This document shows, one piece after another, positions 49,375 to 57,942 of a stretch of DNA of 64,000 nt. Position 1 is the stretch's first letter; every line of letters begins with the position of its first letter. A program made the translations under genes and the position numbers. The notes under the pieces are model-generated. The model ran no database searches, was not told the origin of the DNA, and was given only the letters and a program-made list of their open reading frames with translations. The stretch comes from Pusillimonas sp. UBA6240 (GTDB lineage Bacteria > Pseudomonadota > Gammaproteobacteria > Burkholderiales > Burkholderiaceae_B): NCBI GenBank assembly GCA_002441445.1, contig DJWC01000004.1, forward strand, positions 36,969 through 100,968, read 5' to 3'.

Positions 49375-49456
49375 TCGTGCTTCGGCACGTGGATTGAAAC
49401 TCTGAATTTCAGTTTGAAAGCAATGAGCAGGGAAGAGCCGCCTTCGGGCGGCTTTT
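49375..49456 (+). ncRNA. Short terminated leader RNA (6S-like)
   Basis: From the predicted start of the late promoter to the terminator, about 80 bases. It begins with a UUCG-capped hairpin (CGTGC-TTCG-GCACG, 49376-49389) and contains no gene. It parallels the short RNA made from lambda pR' in the absence of Q. Confidence 0.5.
49435..49456 (+). terminator. Rho-independent terminator after the late promoter
   Basis: GCCGCC-TTCG-GGCGGC followed by TTTT. It lies upstream of all virion genes, so it must be read through for late expression. Confidence 0.8.
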
Positions 49457-49494
49457 CTTCGCCCATAAGAAAGTGATCTGGCTAAATTTATTCC

Positions 49495-49523
49495 TTGACT
49501 GCGCCTAAAATTAGGCGCACAAT
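49495..49523 (+). promoter_or_regulatory. Promoter with palindromic spacer
   Basis: TTGACT (49495-49500), 17 bases, CACAAT (49518-49523). The spacer is almost wholly the inverted repeat TGCGCCTAA-AA-TTAGGCGCA (49500-49519), a likely operator for an unidentified regulator. Confidence 0.55.
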
Positions 49524-49575
49524 AAGATTCATGGGATGGCCATTGGGGCCGCCCGATCAGGCTAAGGAGCCGACC

Positions 49576-49770
49576 ATGAGCAAGATCTACGTATATTCCC
49601 GCAACGAACAAAACCTCATCACCTATCGTGGCGACGAGAGCTGGTTTTCACGGGATCAAGCAATCGACTACTACTGCCAGCAGGGCGAGGCTCCTGCTAC
49701 CGAGCGCGTCATGGGCTGGCCCCACAATGTGATCATCTGGTACGGCAACATCGGCTTCGGCGAAAAATGA
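49576..49770 (+). CDS. Small hypothetical protein
   Basis: 64 residues (MSKIYVYSRNEQNLITYRGDESWFSRDQAIDYYC...), aromatic-rich, with AAGGAG before the ATG. It is the first gene after the palindromic promoter and is coupled to the next gene by ATGA. Not recognised; possibly regulatory with its partner. Confidence 0.7.
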   Translation: MSKIYVYSRNEQNLITYRGDESWFSRDQAIDYYCQQGEAPATERVMGWPHNVIIWYGNIGFGEK

Positions 49771-50279
49771 ATATCGAAAACACTATGTACACGCTTGGGC
49801 AACTTGTCCGGGCAGTGTGGCCGGCCGGTAACGTCTCGCCGGCGACCCTTGATGTGCTGCTCGTGCAGCCCGCGACCGGGCTCGCCTTGATTACAAAGCA
49901 CAAGGCGTTCGCCAGTGCAGATCGGGATGTTGTCGACCCCTTGCTTGCCAAGTTACAGGCAGACATCAAGGATCCGTTGGGCGGCGTCAAGGTCGAGGAT
50001 CAAGGCCCATTTTGGCTAGGCTATTACCACTACCTGAGTGCGCTTGAGCACGCGCGCAACTGGGGCCCGGAGCAACTGGAGCGCGCCGGCAAACTACTCT
50101 ATGGTGACCGCTGGCAGTCCGATCTGGCGCGTGCTTTGGGTGTAGGCGATCGACGTGTGCGCGAGTGGGCATCCGGTGACCGCCGGCCTCCAGCTGGTGT
50201 GTGGGCGGACATCGCTGCGCTACTGAGGCAGCGGCAGCAAGAAGGAATAGCTCTACTGCAAGAGCTTGAAGCATCCTAG
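49767..50279 (+). CDS. HTH-containing protein with a Csd1-like N-terminal resemblance
   Basis: 170 residues. The C-terminal part (about 105-160, WQSDLARALGVGDRRVREWASGDRRPPAGVWADIAALL) is a Cro/XRE-type helix-turn-helix. The N-terminal 100 residues (YTLGQLVRAVWPAGNV...QGPFWLGYYHYLSALE) recall the end of CRISPR type I-C Csd1/Cas8c, especially YxLGxL and QGxFxLGYYH; this is only a visual resemblance. It may regulate the adjacent palindromic promoters. Confidence 0.55.
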   Translation: MNIENTMYTLGQLVRAVWPAGNVSPATLDVLLVQPATGLALITKHKAFASADRDVVDPLLAKLQADIKDPLGGVKVEDQGPFWLGYYHYLSALEHARNWGPEQLERAGKLLYGDRWQSDLARALGVGDRRVREWASGDRRPPAGVWADIAALLRQRQQEGIALLQELEAS

Positions 50280-50290
50280 CACCGCATGTA

Positions 50291-50319
50291 TTGACTTTCC
50301 GCACCGATTTGCGGAAAAT
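50291..50319 (+). promoter_or_regulatory. Second promoter with palindromic spacer
   Basis: TTGACT (50291-50296), 17 bases, GAAAAT (50314-50319). The spacer holds the inverted repeat TTTCCGCA-CCGATT-TGCGGAAA (50296-50317). The architecture copies the promoter at 49495 with different arm sequences. Confidence 0.5.
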
Positions 50320-50324
50320 ACGTG

Positions 50325-50432
50325 CAATTCACTTACTGTCTGTAAGTGTTTCTACAGAAACCCGCCCCGGAAACGACGGCGTTCCAGACAGTACGATGTC
50401 CTAATCAGATAAACCCGCTTCGGCGGGTTTTT
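50325..50432 (+). ncRNA. Candidate small RNA between promoter and terminator
   Basis: About 108 bases without a gene. It contains two perfect hairpins (ACTTAC-TGTCT-GTAAGT and GTTTC-TACA-GAAAC, 50331-50364) and ends in a strong terminator. It could be an independent sRNA or a terminated leader. Confidence 0.45.
50412..50432 (+). terminator. Rho-independent terminator
   Basis: AACCCGC-TTCG-GCGGGTTTTT, a UUCG-capped GC stem with T-run. Confidence 0.85.
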
Positions 50433-50556
50433 GCATTTCTGCTGCCTATAAGCAGACGGCCAGCCGCGAACCCCGCTCGCGTTTACCAGCCTCCCTCCGG
50501 CGTCTCCCCCCTTGCGCTACAGCTGGCGCTGGCCGTCTACCTATTGGCATCACGAT

Positions 50557-50631
50557 AGCAGCGTGGGGAAGTGGTAACCCGCCAGATTCATGCTCTGGAG
50601 AACGCGCGTTCGATTCGCGCCGCTGCAACCA
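50557..50631 (+). tRNA. Phage-encoded tRNA, anticodon CAT (Met or Ile2)
   Basis: A full cloverleaf can be drawn. Acceptor pairs 2-7 are AGCAGCG with CGCTGCA. D-arm GGG/CCC with AGTGGTA loop. Anticodon stem CCAGA/TCTGG around TTCATGC (anticodon 50589-50591). T-arm GCGCG-TTCGATT-CGCGC. An encoded CCA follows. Position 1-72 is an A-A mismatch. The anticodon stem lacks the three G-C pairs of an initiator, so an elongator Met or a lysidine-modified Ile2 species is likely. It lies just upstream of the packaging genes. Confidence 0.85.
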
Positions 50632-50654
50632 CCTCACCATAGGAAAGATCAACG

Positions 50655-50813
50655 ATGAAAGGAAGCTTGCTGGCACGGGTGAAACCGTTTGCTGCCTGGG
50701 CGCGAGACCGAAATCCCAGTAAGCTGGAGATTGTCATGTATATGCGTGTAGTGCTGGAGCTGCAGCGGCAGACCGACATTGAGTATGCCCGTCGCCTGGT
50801 CGAGGTGTACTGA
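50655..50813 (+). CDS. 52-residue protein upstream of the terminase
   Basis: MKGSLLARVKPFAAWARDRN, then helical KLEIVMYMRVVLELQRQTDIEYARRLVEVY. AGGAAAG precedes the ATG, and its stop is one base before the terminase small-subunit ATG. A small gene at this position is common in phages. Function unknown. Confidence 0.6.
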   Translation: MKGSLLARVKPFAAWARDRNPSKLEIVMYMRVVLELQRQTDIEYARRLVEVY

Positions 50814-50814
50814 T

Positions 50815-51288
50815 ATGGCGCGACCAAGCAAGTATCGCGATGAGCTGGCCAGGAAGATATGCGCTGCACTGGCTGAGGGACAGCCGCTCACGAAAATTTG
50901 CCGCAAAGCTGGTATGCCTTCCTACGCGACCGTTATGAAATGGAGGGCAGAAAACCCTGCATTCTCAGACATGTACATGCGCGCGCGAGAAGATCAGGCC
51001 GATACGCTCGCCGACGAAATTACCGACATCGCGGACGGTGCTTCGGGCAAGAGCGCTGCCGAGGTCAATGCCGCGCGCTTGCGGGTCGATGCGCGCAAAT
51101 GGGTGGCCTCCAAGCTCAAGCCCCGCGTCTATGGCGATAAGTTGGACGTGAAGGTCGATCCAGAATCGAAATTGACCGTCGCGACGGATGACACGCTGAC
51201 GAAGATGATCGCCGATGGACTATCCGAGCTGGCCAAGTTGGAAGGTAAGACGCCCGAGGAAGTTCTGAAGGATGTATCGGCTACCTGA
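50815..51288 (+). CDS. Terminase small subunit
   Basis: 157 residues from the ATG at 50815 (MARPSKYRDELARKICAALAEGQPLTKICRKAGMPSYATVMKWR). The N-terminal helix-turn-helix for pac/cos recognition is followed by the typical AREDQADTLADEITDIADG region and an oligomerisation part. It overlaps the large-subunit start by 17 bases. It binds the packaging site and recruits the large subunit. Confidence 0.9.
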   Translation: MARPSKYRDELARKICAALAEGQPLTKICRKAGMPSYATVMKWRAENPAFSDMYMRAREDQADTLADEITDIADGASGKSAAEVNAARLRVDARKWVASKLKPRVYGDKLDVKVDPESKLTVATDDTLTKMIADGLSELAKLEGKTPEEVLKDVSAT

Positions 51289-52690
51289 TACGCCAAAAGG
51301 CAACTTGGCTGCGGCAATACTGGAGAAAGCCCGCCGTGCCAGGCAGAACCGGATCAATTACTACCGGCCCTATGAAAGGCAGCGCGAGTTTCATGCTTTA
51401 GGGTCGAAGTACCGCGAACGGCTGCTGTCGGCAGCTAACCAGTCCGGCAAGACCTTCAGCGCGGCCATGGAAACGGCCATGCACATGACCGGAAGGTATC
51501 CGGCATGGTGGGAAGGAAAGGCTTTTGAGCGTCCAACAGCGGGTCTAGCGGCATCGGTCACGTCAGAATTGACACGAGACGGCATTCAGCGCCTATTGCT
51601 TGGCCGTCCCGGCGTCGTGTCTGAGTACGGCACTGCGGCGATCCCCCGTGATGCGATCAAAGAACTCAAGCCGCGCGCGGGCGTGCCGAACGCCATATCC
51701 CATATCGTCGTTCGTCATGGTGGCGGTGGAGATGTTCAAGCCGGCGAGTCGGTGTTGTCCCTGAAATCCTATGACCAAGGTCGGGAGAAATTTCAGGCGG
51801 ACACCCTTGATTACGCATGGCTGGATGAGGAACCGCCCTACGAGATATACACCGAAGCACTGACGCGCACGAACACGACATTGGGCCCGGTGTACATGAC
51901 CTTCACACCGCTCAAGGGCATGAGCCAGACAGTGATGAGATTCCTGATCGACAAGGTCGAAGGAACTATCACTGTCTTCATGGGTATCTATGACGTTGGC
52001 CATTACACGAAGGAGCAGGCCGACGCGATTGTCGCCAGCTATCCGCGGCACGAGCGTGAAGCGCGCGCCTACGGCAAGCCAGTGTTGGGCTCCGGCGCGG
52101 TGTTCCCGGTCGCCGAGTCGCAGATCGTAGTAACCTCGTTTTCCATCCCGGATGATTGGCCCCGCATCTGCGGCTTGGACCTTGGATGGGAGCACCCGAC
52201 CGCTGCGGTCTGGCTGGCGCACAACCGTGATGCCGATATCGTGTACCTGTACGACGTGTACAAGCAGGCGGAGCAGGTTCCCGCTGTCCATGCGAGCGCC
52301 ATCAAAGCTCGGGGCGCCTGGATTCCGGTGGCCTGGCCGCACGATGCCTTGCAGACGCAGAAGGATACCGGCGTGCCCATGCGCGACACCTATCGGGATG
52401 AAGGCTTGAACATGCTGCCCGAGCGCTCCCAGTTCGAGGATGGCTCGATCGGCGTCGAACCAGGCATCCAGATCATGCTCAACCGCATGGTCAAGGGCCA
52501 GTTCAAGGTGTTCTCCAACTGCGAAGACTGGCTGTCCGAGTACCGGATTTACCACCGAAAGGAGGGTGTCATCGTCAAACAAAAGGATGACGCGATCGAC
52601 GCGAGCCGCGGCGGCATCATGATGCTGCGCTACGCCCGCAACAACGTCCCCGAAAACTTCCGAATACATAGGCAAAACTGGCGATCATGA
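51272..52690 (+). CDS. Terminase large subunit
   Basis: 472 residues. The ATPase P-loop is AANQSGKTFSAAME, and Walker B is LDYAWLDEEPP. The C-terminal RNase-H-like nuclease shows CGLDLGWEHPTAAVW and a late KDDAIDASRGG Asp. These are the motor and cutter that package concatemeric DNA into the prohead. Length is typical. The gene overlaps its small-subunit partner. Confidence 0.95.
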   Translation: MYRLPDTPKGNLAAAILEKARRARQNRINYYRPYERQREFHALGSKYRERLLSAANQSGKTFSAAMETAMHMTGRYPAWWEGKAFERPTAGLAASVTSELTRDGIQRLLLGRPGVVSEYGTAAIPRDAIKELKPRAGVPNAISHIVVRHGGGGDVQAGESVLSLKSYDQGREKFQADTLDYAWLDEEPPYEIYTEALTRTNTTLGPVYMTFTPLKGMSQTVMRFLIDKVEGTITVFMGIYDVGHYTKEQADAIVASYPRHEREARAYGKPVLGSGAVFPVAESQIVVTSFSIPDDWPRICGLDLGWEHPTAAVWLAHNRDADIVYLYDVYKQAEQVPAVHASAIKARGAWIPVAWPHDALQTQKDTGVPMRDTYRDEGLNMLPERSQFEDGSIGVEPGIQIMLNRMVKGQFKVFSNCEDWLSEYRIYHRKEGVIVKQKDDAIDASRGGIMMLRYARNNVPENFRIHRQNWRS

Positions 52691-54894
52691 CCCATGCAGT
52701 GACTGGATTCCGACTGCTCGACGACGAGCCGGCCGGCCAGACGGCGTTCGCCTATGACAAAGCGAAGCCGGACCCGAATGCGCTGTCAGTGCTGCAACTG
52801 GAACGTTGGCTGGACGAAATCCGCAATCAGCCTCAATGGCGCCGCGAAGCCGACAAGTGCTGCGATTACTACGACAATAACCAGCTCTCGGCCGAGGCGC
52901 TGGACCTGCGCGAGCAACTGGGCCTGGGCGAGCTCACCACCAATCTCATTGCGCCCACTGTTAACGCTGTGCTGGGCATGGAAGCCAAGACGCGTACCGA
53001 TTGGCAAGTTGGCGCGGATGACGACAAGTACGGGGATGTTGCAGAGGCGCTGTCGGCCAAGATGCACGAGGTAGAGCGGGAAACCCAGGCCGACCGGGCG
53101 ACATCGGACGCCTATGCTGCGCTGATCAAGGCAGGCTTTGGCGCCGTCGAGGTGTCGCGCGAGAGCAATCCCTTCCGCTACCCGTATCGGGTCGCCTATA
53201 TACACCGCTCGGAACTCTTCTGGGACTGGCATTGCCGCCGGCCGGACTGGTCCGATGCGCGCTACGTGGTGCGTAAAAAGCAGTTCGATGCCGACCACAT
53301 CGCCGCGTTCTTCCCTCGCCACAAGGAAGTGATCCAGTCTGCCGGCCATTGGCCCGACTGGGCGCACCGCTTAACGTTCGACGCCAGAATGTCAGCGGAC
53401 TTGATGCATTCCATTGATCAGGGCTTGAGGACCAGCTGGGACGATCTGGAATGGCGCGACACCACGCGCAACCGCGTGACGTGTTTCGAGGTCTGGTACC
53501 GGGTCTGGGTTCGGGGCCTCGTGCTCAAGCTTCCGGGCGGGCGCGTGATCGAGTTCAACGCGAGAAATCCCTACCATCGTGCGGTGGTCGCTGCTGGCGC
53601 TGTCCAGCCGCAGATTTCTGTCTTTGACCGAATCCGCTGCGCCTTCTATATCGGCCCCATCCGCGTCCAGGATATCGCCACGAACAAGCGGCGTTTTCCC
53701 TACATTCCCTTTTTCGGTTACCGCGAGGACTTAACCGGTGTCCCGTATGGCCTGATTCGCTCCATGCTGTCGCCCCAGGACGAAATCAATGCCCGGGCAG
53801 CCAAGATGATGTGGTTGCTTAATGCCCGCCGCGTCAAGGTGGACAGCGATGCGGTGGACCCGCAGTACAACACGATCAGCGACGTGAGCCGTGAGCTTGG
53901 GCAGGCTGACGCGTTCGTTGTCATGAATCAGAACCGTGTCAATAAAAACGGTGGGATTCAGGTCGACGAAAACATGCAACTGAGTGATCAGCAGTTCAGG
54001 ATCATGCAGGAGCGCAAGCAAGCGATCCAGGAAGCCGCCGGCGTCTATGCGGCGCTGATGGGCCAGCAGTCCAACGCAAGCTCGGGCCTTGCCATTCAGT
54101 CGCTGGTAGAGCAGGGCGTGACCACGCTGGCCGAGATCAACGACAACTACCGCCTGGCCCGCCGCGGCGTGGGCGAAGCGCTGCTGGAGCTTATTAAGGA
54201 AGACATGATCCACCAAACAGAGGTTCTGGTGGACAACGGCACGGCCAAGCGCCGAATCATCGTCAACATCCCGCGCCAGAATCCCGAAACCGGCCAGCAA
54301 TACAAGGAAAACGACGTCCAGACGGCACCGGTCAAGGTGGCGCTGTCGGATGTCCCGTCGACCGCCACGTACCGTCAGCAGCAGTTTGGGCAGTTCGCCG
54401 AGATATTGAAATCCATGCCGCCCGAGTACCAGGCGCTTCTCGTGCCGTTCGCCCTGGAAATGTCCGACTTCAGCCGCCGCAAGGAAATGGCCGAGTTCCT
54501 GCGCAAGCAGCTGGGCATCGTGGCGGACCCCAACAGCCCCGAAGCGCAGCAGGCTGAACAGGCCACCCAGCAGGCGCAGGCCCAAGCGGCGCAACTGGAA
54601 CAAGCCAAGGCCCAGGCCGAGATCGCCGAGCGCCAGGCACGCGCCAGGAAGCTGGAAGCGGAAGCTGCCAAGACGGCGCAGCCCGATCAGTCTGCCCAGC
54701 CCGCGGCGCCGCAGGACAACAGCGCTATCGAGATCGAGAAGGCCCGCATACAGCAGGAAACCGAGCTCGAGAAAGAGCGTATCCGCCAGGATGGCGAGAA
54801 CAAGCGCGCCGCCATGGCCGCATCCGGCGATGGTCGCCTGGAGCAGTTGGCCGGCGACGTGCAGCAGCTGATCGAAGAGATCAGCCAGACCTAA
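52687..54894 (+). CDS. Portal protein (P22-type)
   Basis: 735 residues. The N-terminal half includes NNQLSAEALDLREQLGLGELTTNLIAPTVNAVLGMEAKTRTD and RRPDWSDARYVVRKK, typical of large P22-like portals of short-tailed phages. The last 150 residues are Ala/Gln/Glu-rich coiled coil (AQAAQLEQAKAQAEIAERQARARKLEAEAAK), matching the barrel helix of such portals. It forms the dodecameric DNA gate. Confidence 0.92.
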   Translation: MTHAVTGFRLLDDEPAGQTAFAYDKAKPDPNALSVLQLERWLDEIRNQPQWRREADKCCDYYDNNQLSAEALDLREQLGLGELTTNLIAPTVNAVLGMEAKTRTDWQVGADDDKYGDVAEALSAKMHEVERETQADRATSDAYAALIKAGFGAVEVSRESNPFRYPYRVAYIHRSELFWDWHCRRPDWSDARYVVRKKQFDADHIAAFFPRHKEVIQSAGHWPDWAHRLTFDARMSADLMHSIDQGLRTSWDDLEWRDTTRNRVTCFEVWYRVWVRGLVLKLPGGRVIEFNARNPYHRAVVAAGAVQPQISVFDRIRCAFYIGPIRVQDIATNKRRFPYIPFFGYREDLTGVPYGLIRSMLSPQDEINARAAKMMWLLNARRVKVDSDAVDPQYNTISDVSRELGQADAFVVMNQNRVNKNGGIQVDENMQLSDQQFRIMQERKQAIQEAAGVYAALMGQQSNASSGLAIQSLVEQGVTTLAEINDNYRLARRGVGEALLELIKEDMIHQTEVLVDNGTAKRRIIVNIPRQNPETGQQYKENDVQTAPVKVALSDVPSTATYRQQQFGQFAEILKSMPPEYQALLVPFALEMSDFSRRKEMAEFLRKQLGIVADPNSPEAQQAEQATQQAQAQAAQLEQAKAQAEIAERQARARKLEAEAAKTAQPDQSAQPAAPQDNSAIEIEKARIQQETELEKERIRQDGENKRAAMAASGDGRLEQLAGDVQQLIEEISQT

Positions 54895-54932
54895 AGAATT
54901 TACCCAGCACAGGGATACGTGCAACCCCAACG

Positions 54933-54962
54933 CCCCACCGGGATACCGGCTGGGGCTTTTTT
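54933..54962 (+). terminator. Rho-independent terminator after the portal gene
   Basis: CCCCACCGG-GATA-CCGGCTGGGG with one bulged C, followed by CTTTTTT. It would attenuate transcription between portal and scaffold. Confidence 0.7.
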
Positions 54963-54997
54963 CGTTTCGGACCTATCCGAGAACTAGGAGTGTGTAG

Positions 54998-56050
54998 ATG
55001 AGTACGGAAAACCAGCTTGATCAGTATCTGAAGGATCCCTTGAGCATGCCTGAAGACATCGACCTTGACGCGCTCGGCGTGGACGGGAAGATCGTCCAGA
55101 AGGAGCCCGCTCAACCCTCGACAGAAGGCGATAGTACCGGTGCCGCGCCAAGCACCACCGAGGACGATCCGGACAAGGCAAAGCCAGCCGAAGAGGCAGG
55201 CACGGCCACCACCGAAGCCGCAAAGCCGGCCAAGGAAGAAGGCGCCGAAGGCCTGGAACCTGATCCCGACAAAGCTGTAGTCAAAAGCAAAGATGGCAAG
55301 CACGAAATCCCATACTCCGTGCTGGCCAAGGAACGGGAAGACCGTATCCGCGCCGAACGCATGGCGCAGGAACTGACCGAACAGGTCGAACTCCTGAAGC
55401 AAGCCAAGGCTACCGGAGAATCGGTCAAGACCCGCGACCTATCCGAAATCGTCGACGCCGAATTGTTGGCGCAGATGGAAGAGGAGTCGCCCACGGTCGC
55501 CAAGACCCTCAAGGCCTTGATGTCCACCATTACCGAACTGGACGAGGAGCTGGGGCGCGTCAAGCCCCTAGCCGCGCAATCAGAGCGCGAAAGTCAAATC
55601 CAGCATCAGGTATCGGTCGAAGATGCCATCTCGACAATCCCCAAGCTTTTGCATATCCGTACCGCAGACCCCGCGGCATTCAACGAAGTCGCCGACTACG
55701 ACCAGTTCTTGCGCGCCCAGCCGAAATGGCAGGGCAAACCAATGCAAGAGCGTTTCGAAGCCGCTGTCCGACTGTACGAAGCCGCCAACGGTGAGATCGA
55801 GCTGCCGAACGCCCGCAAGGCGCCCGCCAGCCAGTCAGCCGACACCACCCAAGCCAAGGTCGATGCCGCCATCAAGGCAGCGGAGGCGCAAGCGCAGGGT
55901 CCACACACTTTATCCGACATCCCCGGCGGAGTACCCGCCGCAAGCACCCACGAAGACGCTCTGACGGAACTGTCCAGCATGGCGCTCACTGAGCGCTTTT
56001 TGCACATGTCTCCCGAGCAAATCGAGGCGGAGCTGGCACGCCTCTCCTAA
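54998..56050 (+). CDS. Head scaffolding protein
   Basis: 350 residues, acidic, low complexity at the N-terminus (PAQPSTEGDSTGAAPSTTEDDPDKAKPAEE) and coiled coil in the middle (KEREDRIRAERMAQELTEQVELLKQAK). Composition and position directly before the major capsid gene indicate the scaffold. A GAGTGT-type ribosome-binding site lies before the ATG. No protease motif is seen. Confidence 0.78.
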   Translation: MSTENQLDQYLKDPLSMPEDIDLDALGVDGKIVQKEPAQPSTEGDSTGAAPSTTEDDPDKAKPAEEAGTATTEAAKPAKEEGAEGLEPDPDKAVVKSKDGKHEIPYSVLAKEREDRIRAERMAQELTEQVELLKQAKATGESVKTRDLSEIVDAELLAQMEEESPTVAKTLKALMSTITELDEELGRVKPLAAQSERESQIQHQVSVEDAISTIPKLLHIRTADPAAFNEVADYDQFLRAQPKWQGKPMQERFEAAVRLYEAANGEIELPNARKAPASQSADTTQAKVDAAIKAAEAQAQGPHTLSDIPGGVPAASTHEDALTELSSMALTERFLHMSPEQIEAELARLS

Positions 56051-56067
56051 TTTGAGAGGACTACCAA

Positions 56068-57366
56068 ATGGCTACTACTTCCATTCCAGTCGGTTCGCCC
56101 CTTGCCCGCAAGGTCTTCGGGGCGGCCCTGTTTGCAACCACGCAACGACAGCCGTCGCTGATGAACAACCTCACTGGTCCTGCGCCCAAGCAGGCCGGCG
56201 CCGAGGCGAAACTCAAGGGCCAGACCAGCCCGGATTTCCCGCTGGTTCGCGTCACTGACTTGAGTAAGAGCCAGGGCGACTCGATCTCCGTGGACCTGTT
56301 CAACCAGATGGGCGGGAAGCCGATCATGGGCGACCGTAATGCGGAGGGCAAGGGCCAGAAGCTCTCGTCATCGTCCATGGACATCCGAATCGACCTGACT
56401 ACGCAAGTCGCGGACTGCGGCGGCAAGATGACCAATCAGCGTACCGTGCATAACCTGCGCGGCATCGCCATGGCCAACTTGCAAAACTGGTTCAAGCGGT
56501 ACAACGACCAGACCTCTGTGATCCACTTGGCCGGCGCGCGTGGCTCCCAGGTCGGAACTGACTGGGTTGTTCCTCTTCAGGACGATGAGGACTTCGCCGA
56601 GATCATGATCAACCCGGTCAAGGCTCCGACCTACCAGCGCCACTTCGTCGCCGATGGTTCGTCTCTCGCGCAGGGCGGGCAGCAACTGGGCTCGATCGAC
56701 ACCACCGACATCATGCGGCTGGAGCATCTGGACGCGCTTGGTGCTTATATCGACGACATGGAGTACAAGCTGCAGCCCATCAAGCTGCCGGGCGATCCGG
56801 CCGCCGATGACGAGCCTCTGTACCTGCTGCTTGTCTCCAATCGCCAGTGGCAATCGATCCTGACCAACACCCAGGCCAACAGCCTGCAATGGCGTACCTT
56901 CCTGCAGAACGCGTGGAATCGCGCCAGCTCGTTCACCGGGGGCAAGAAGCATCCGCTTTTCACCGGCGAATGCGGCCTGTGGCACAACATCCTCATGCGC
57001 AAGACGGATCGGGCCATCCGGTTCAACGAGGGTGATTCCGTGCGCTACTGCACCGCTGCTGGTATTGCGACGGCCGCCGAGTCCGACGTCACGGTCAATT
57101 CGCTTGGTGCGGGCTACCACGTCGATCGTGCGTTGCTTCTGGGTGCTCAAGCTCTCGCGCACGTCTACGGCAAGAGCGCGGAATCCGAAACGTACGGCTC
57201 CTGGATGGAGAACAAGTACAACTTTGAACGCAATACCGAGGTTGCCGGCGACATCATGAATGGCAAGGCCAAGCTGCGCTTCAAGGTGCCCGACCAGCAT
57301 GGCGACAAGATTCCGGTCGATCACGGTGTGGTCGTACTGGACACCGTCGTCCAGGTTCCCCACTGA
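56068..57366 (+). CDS. Major capsid protein (N4-gp56-like)
   Basis: 432 residues. SFxxxN-type starts (SIPVGSPLARKVFGAALFATTQRQPSLMNNLTG), FPLVRVTDLSKSQGDSISVDLFNQMGGKPIMGDRN and WFKRYNDQTSVIHLAGARG match the N4-gp56 family of major capsid proteins in short-tailed phages. GAGAGGA precedes the ATG. It forms the icosahedral shell on the scaffold encoded just upstream. Confidence 0.88.
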   Translation: MATTSIPVGSPLARKVFGAALFATTQRQPSLMNNLTGPAPKQAGAEAKLKGQTSPDFPLVRVTDLSKSQGDSISVDLFNQMGGKPIMGDRNAEGKGQKLSSSSMDIRIDLTTQVADCGGKMTNQRTVHNLRGIAMANLQNWFKRYNDQTSVIHLAGARGSQVGTDWVVPLQDDEDFAEIMINPVKAPTYQRHFVADGSSLAQGGQQLGSIDTTDIMRLEHLDALGAYIDDMEYKLQPIKLPGDPAADDEPLYLLLVSNRQWQSILTNTQANSLQWRTFLQNAWNRASSFTGGKKHPLFTGECGLWHNILMRKTDRAIRFNEGDSVRYCTAAGIATAAESDVTVNSLGAGYHVDRALLLGAQALAHVYGKSAESETYGSWMENKYNFERNTEVAGDIMNGKAKLRFKVPDQHGDKIPVDHGVVVLDTVVQVPH

Positions 57367-57437
57367 CGCGGCAGGCGGGCGGCCATCTTTGGCCACCCTC
57401 TGGCCCACCCCATTCGACATAGATATAGGAGCTTCAA

Positions 57438-57857
57438 ATGGCAAGTATTCATGCCCCCGACTACAACAACAAGCCGCTACATATGTCGGCCTACGGCAAT
57501 GCCTGGGCCGACGACTACGGCATCACTGCGGCGCCGAAGATTGGCGACAAGGTGTACTTCGGCATTCTGCCGGCTGGTCTACGCGTGCATAGCGTTGTCC
57601 TGCAGCACCACGCTGCAGGCGCGAGCGCTACCGCCAAGCTGGGCTTCGAGCCCATGGAGGACGACACGCCCGCCGCCGATGACGACTACTGGCTTCCCGC
57701 TTCCACCACCACGGCGGCTGCGGGCGTCAAGACGTCCACCGCTGCACCCATCACGTTCCAGCGGCCGGTCAAGATTGTTCTGACTGCCGGTGGGGCTGAC
57801 TACGCCTCCGGGACGATGACCGTCATTGTCAACGGCAAAGCGGTAGGCGTCGCCTAA
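57438..57857 (+). CDS. Head-associated protein, probable decoration protein
   Basis: 139 residues (MASIHAPDYNNKPLHMSAYGNAWADDYGITAAPKIGDKVYFGILPAGLRVHSVVLQHH...), all-beta in appearance. Position after the major capsid gene and size suit a head decoration or capsid-stabilising protein. I do not recognise the family. TAGGAGC precedes the ATG. Confidence 0.65.
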   Translation: MASIHAPDYNNKPLHMSAYGNAWADDYGITAAPKIGDKVYFGILPAGLRVHSVVLQHHAAGASATAKLGFEPMEDDTPAADDDYWLPASTTTAAAGVKTSTAAPITFQRPVKIVLTAGGADYASGTMTVIVNGKAVGVA

Positions 57858-57892
57858 TCAAGTTGTCTCCACGGCTGCGCAAGCAGCCCTTG

Positions 57893-57926
57893 GGGCCGGT
57901 TGCCTTCGGGCGCCGGCCCTTTTTTC
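57893..57926 (+). terminator. Rho-independent terminator
   Basis: GGGCCGG and CCGGCCC around a short inner stem, then TTTTTTCTT. It separates the capsid genes from the connector genes. Confidence 0.8.
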
Positions 57927-57942
57927 TTGAGGACATTCAAAA

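Noticed and set aside
50557..50631. tRNA as prophage attachment site
   Set aside because: It lies in the middle of the phage late region, between regulatory and packaging genes, not at a border.
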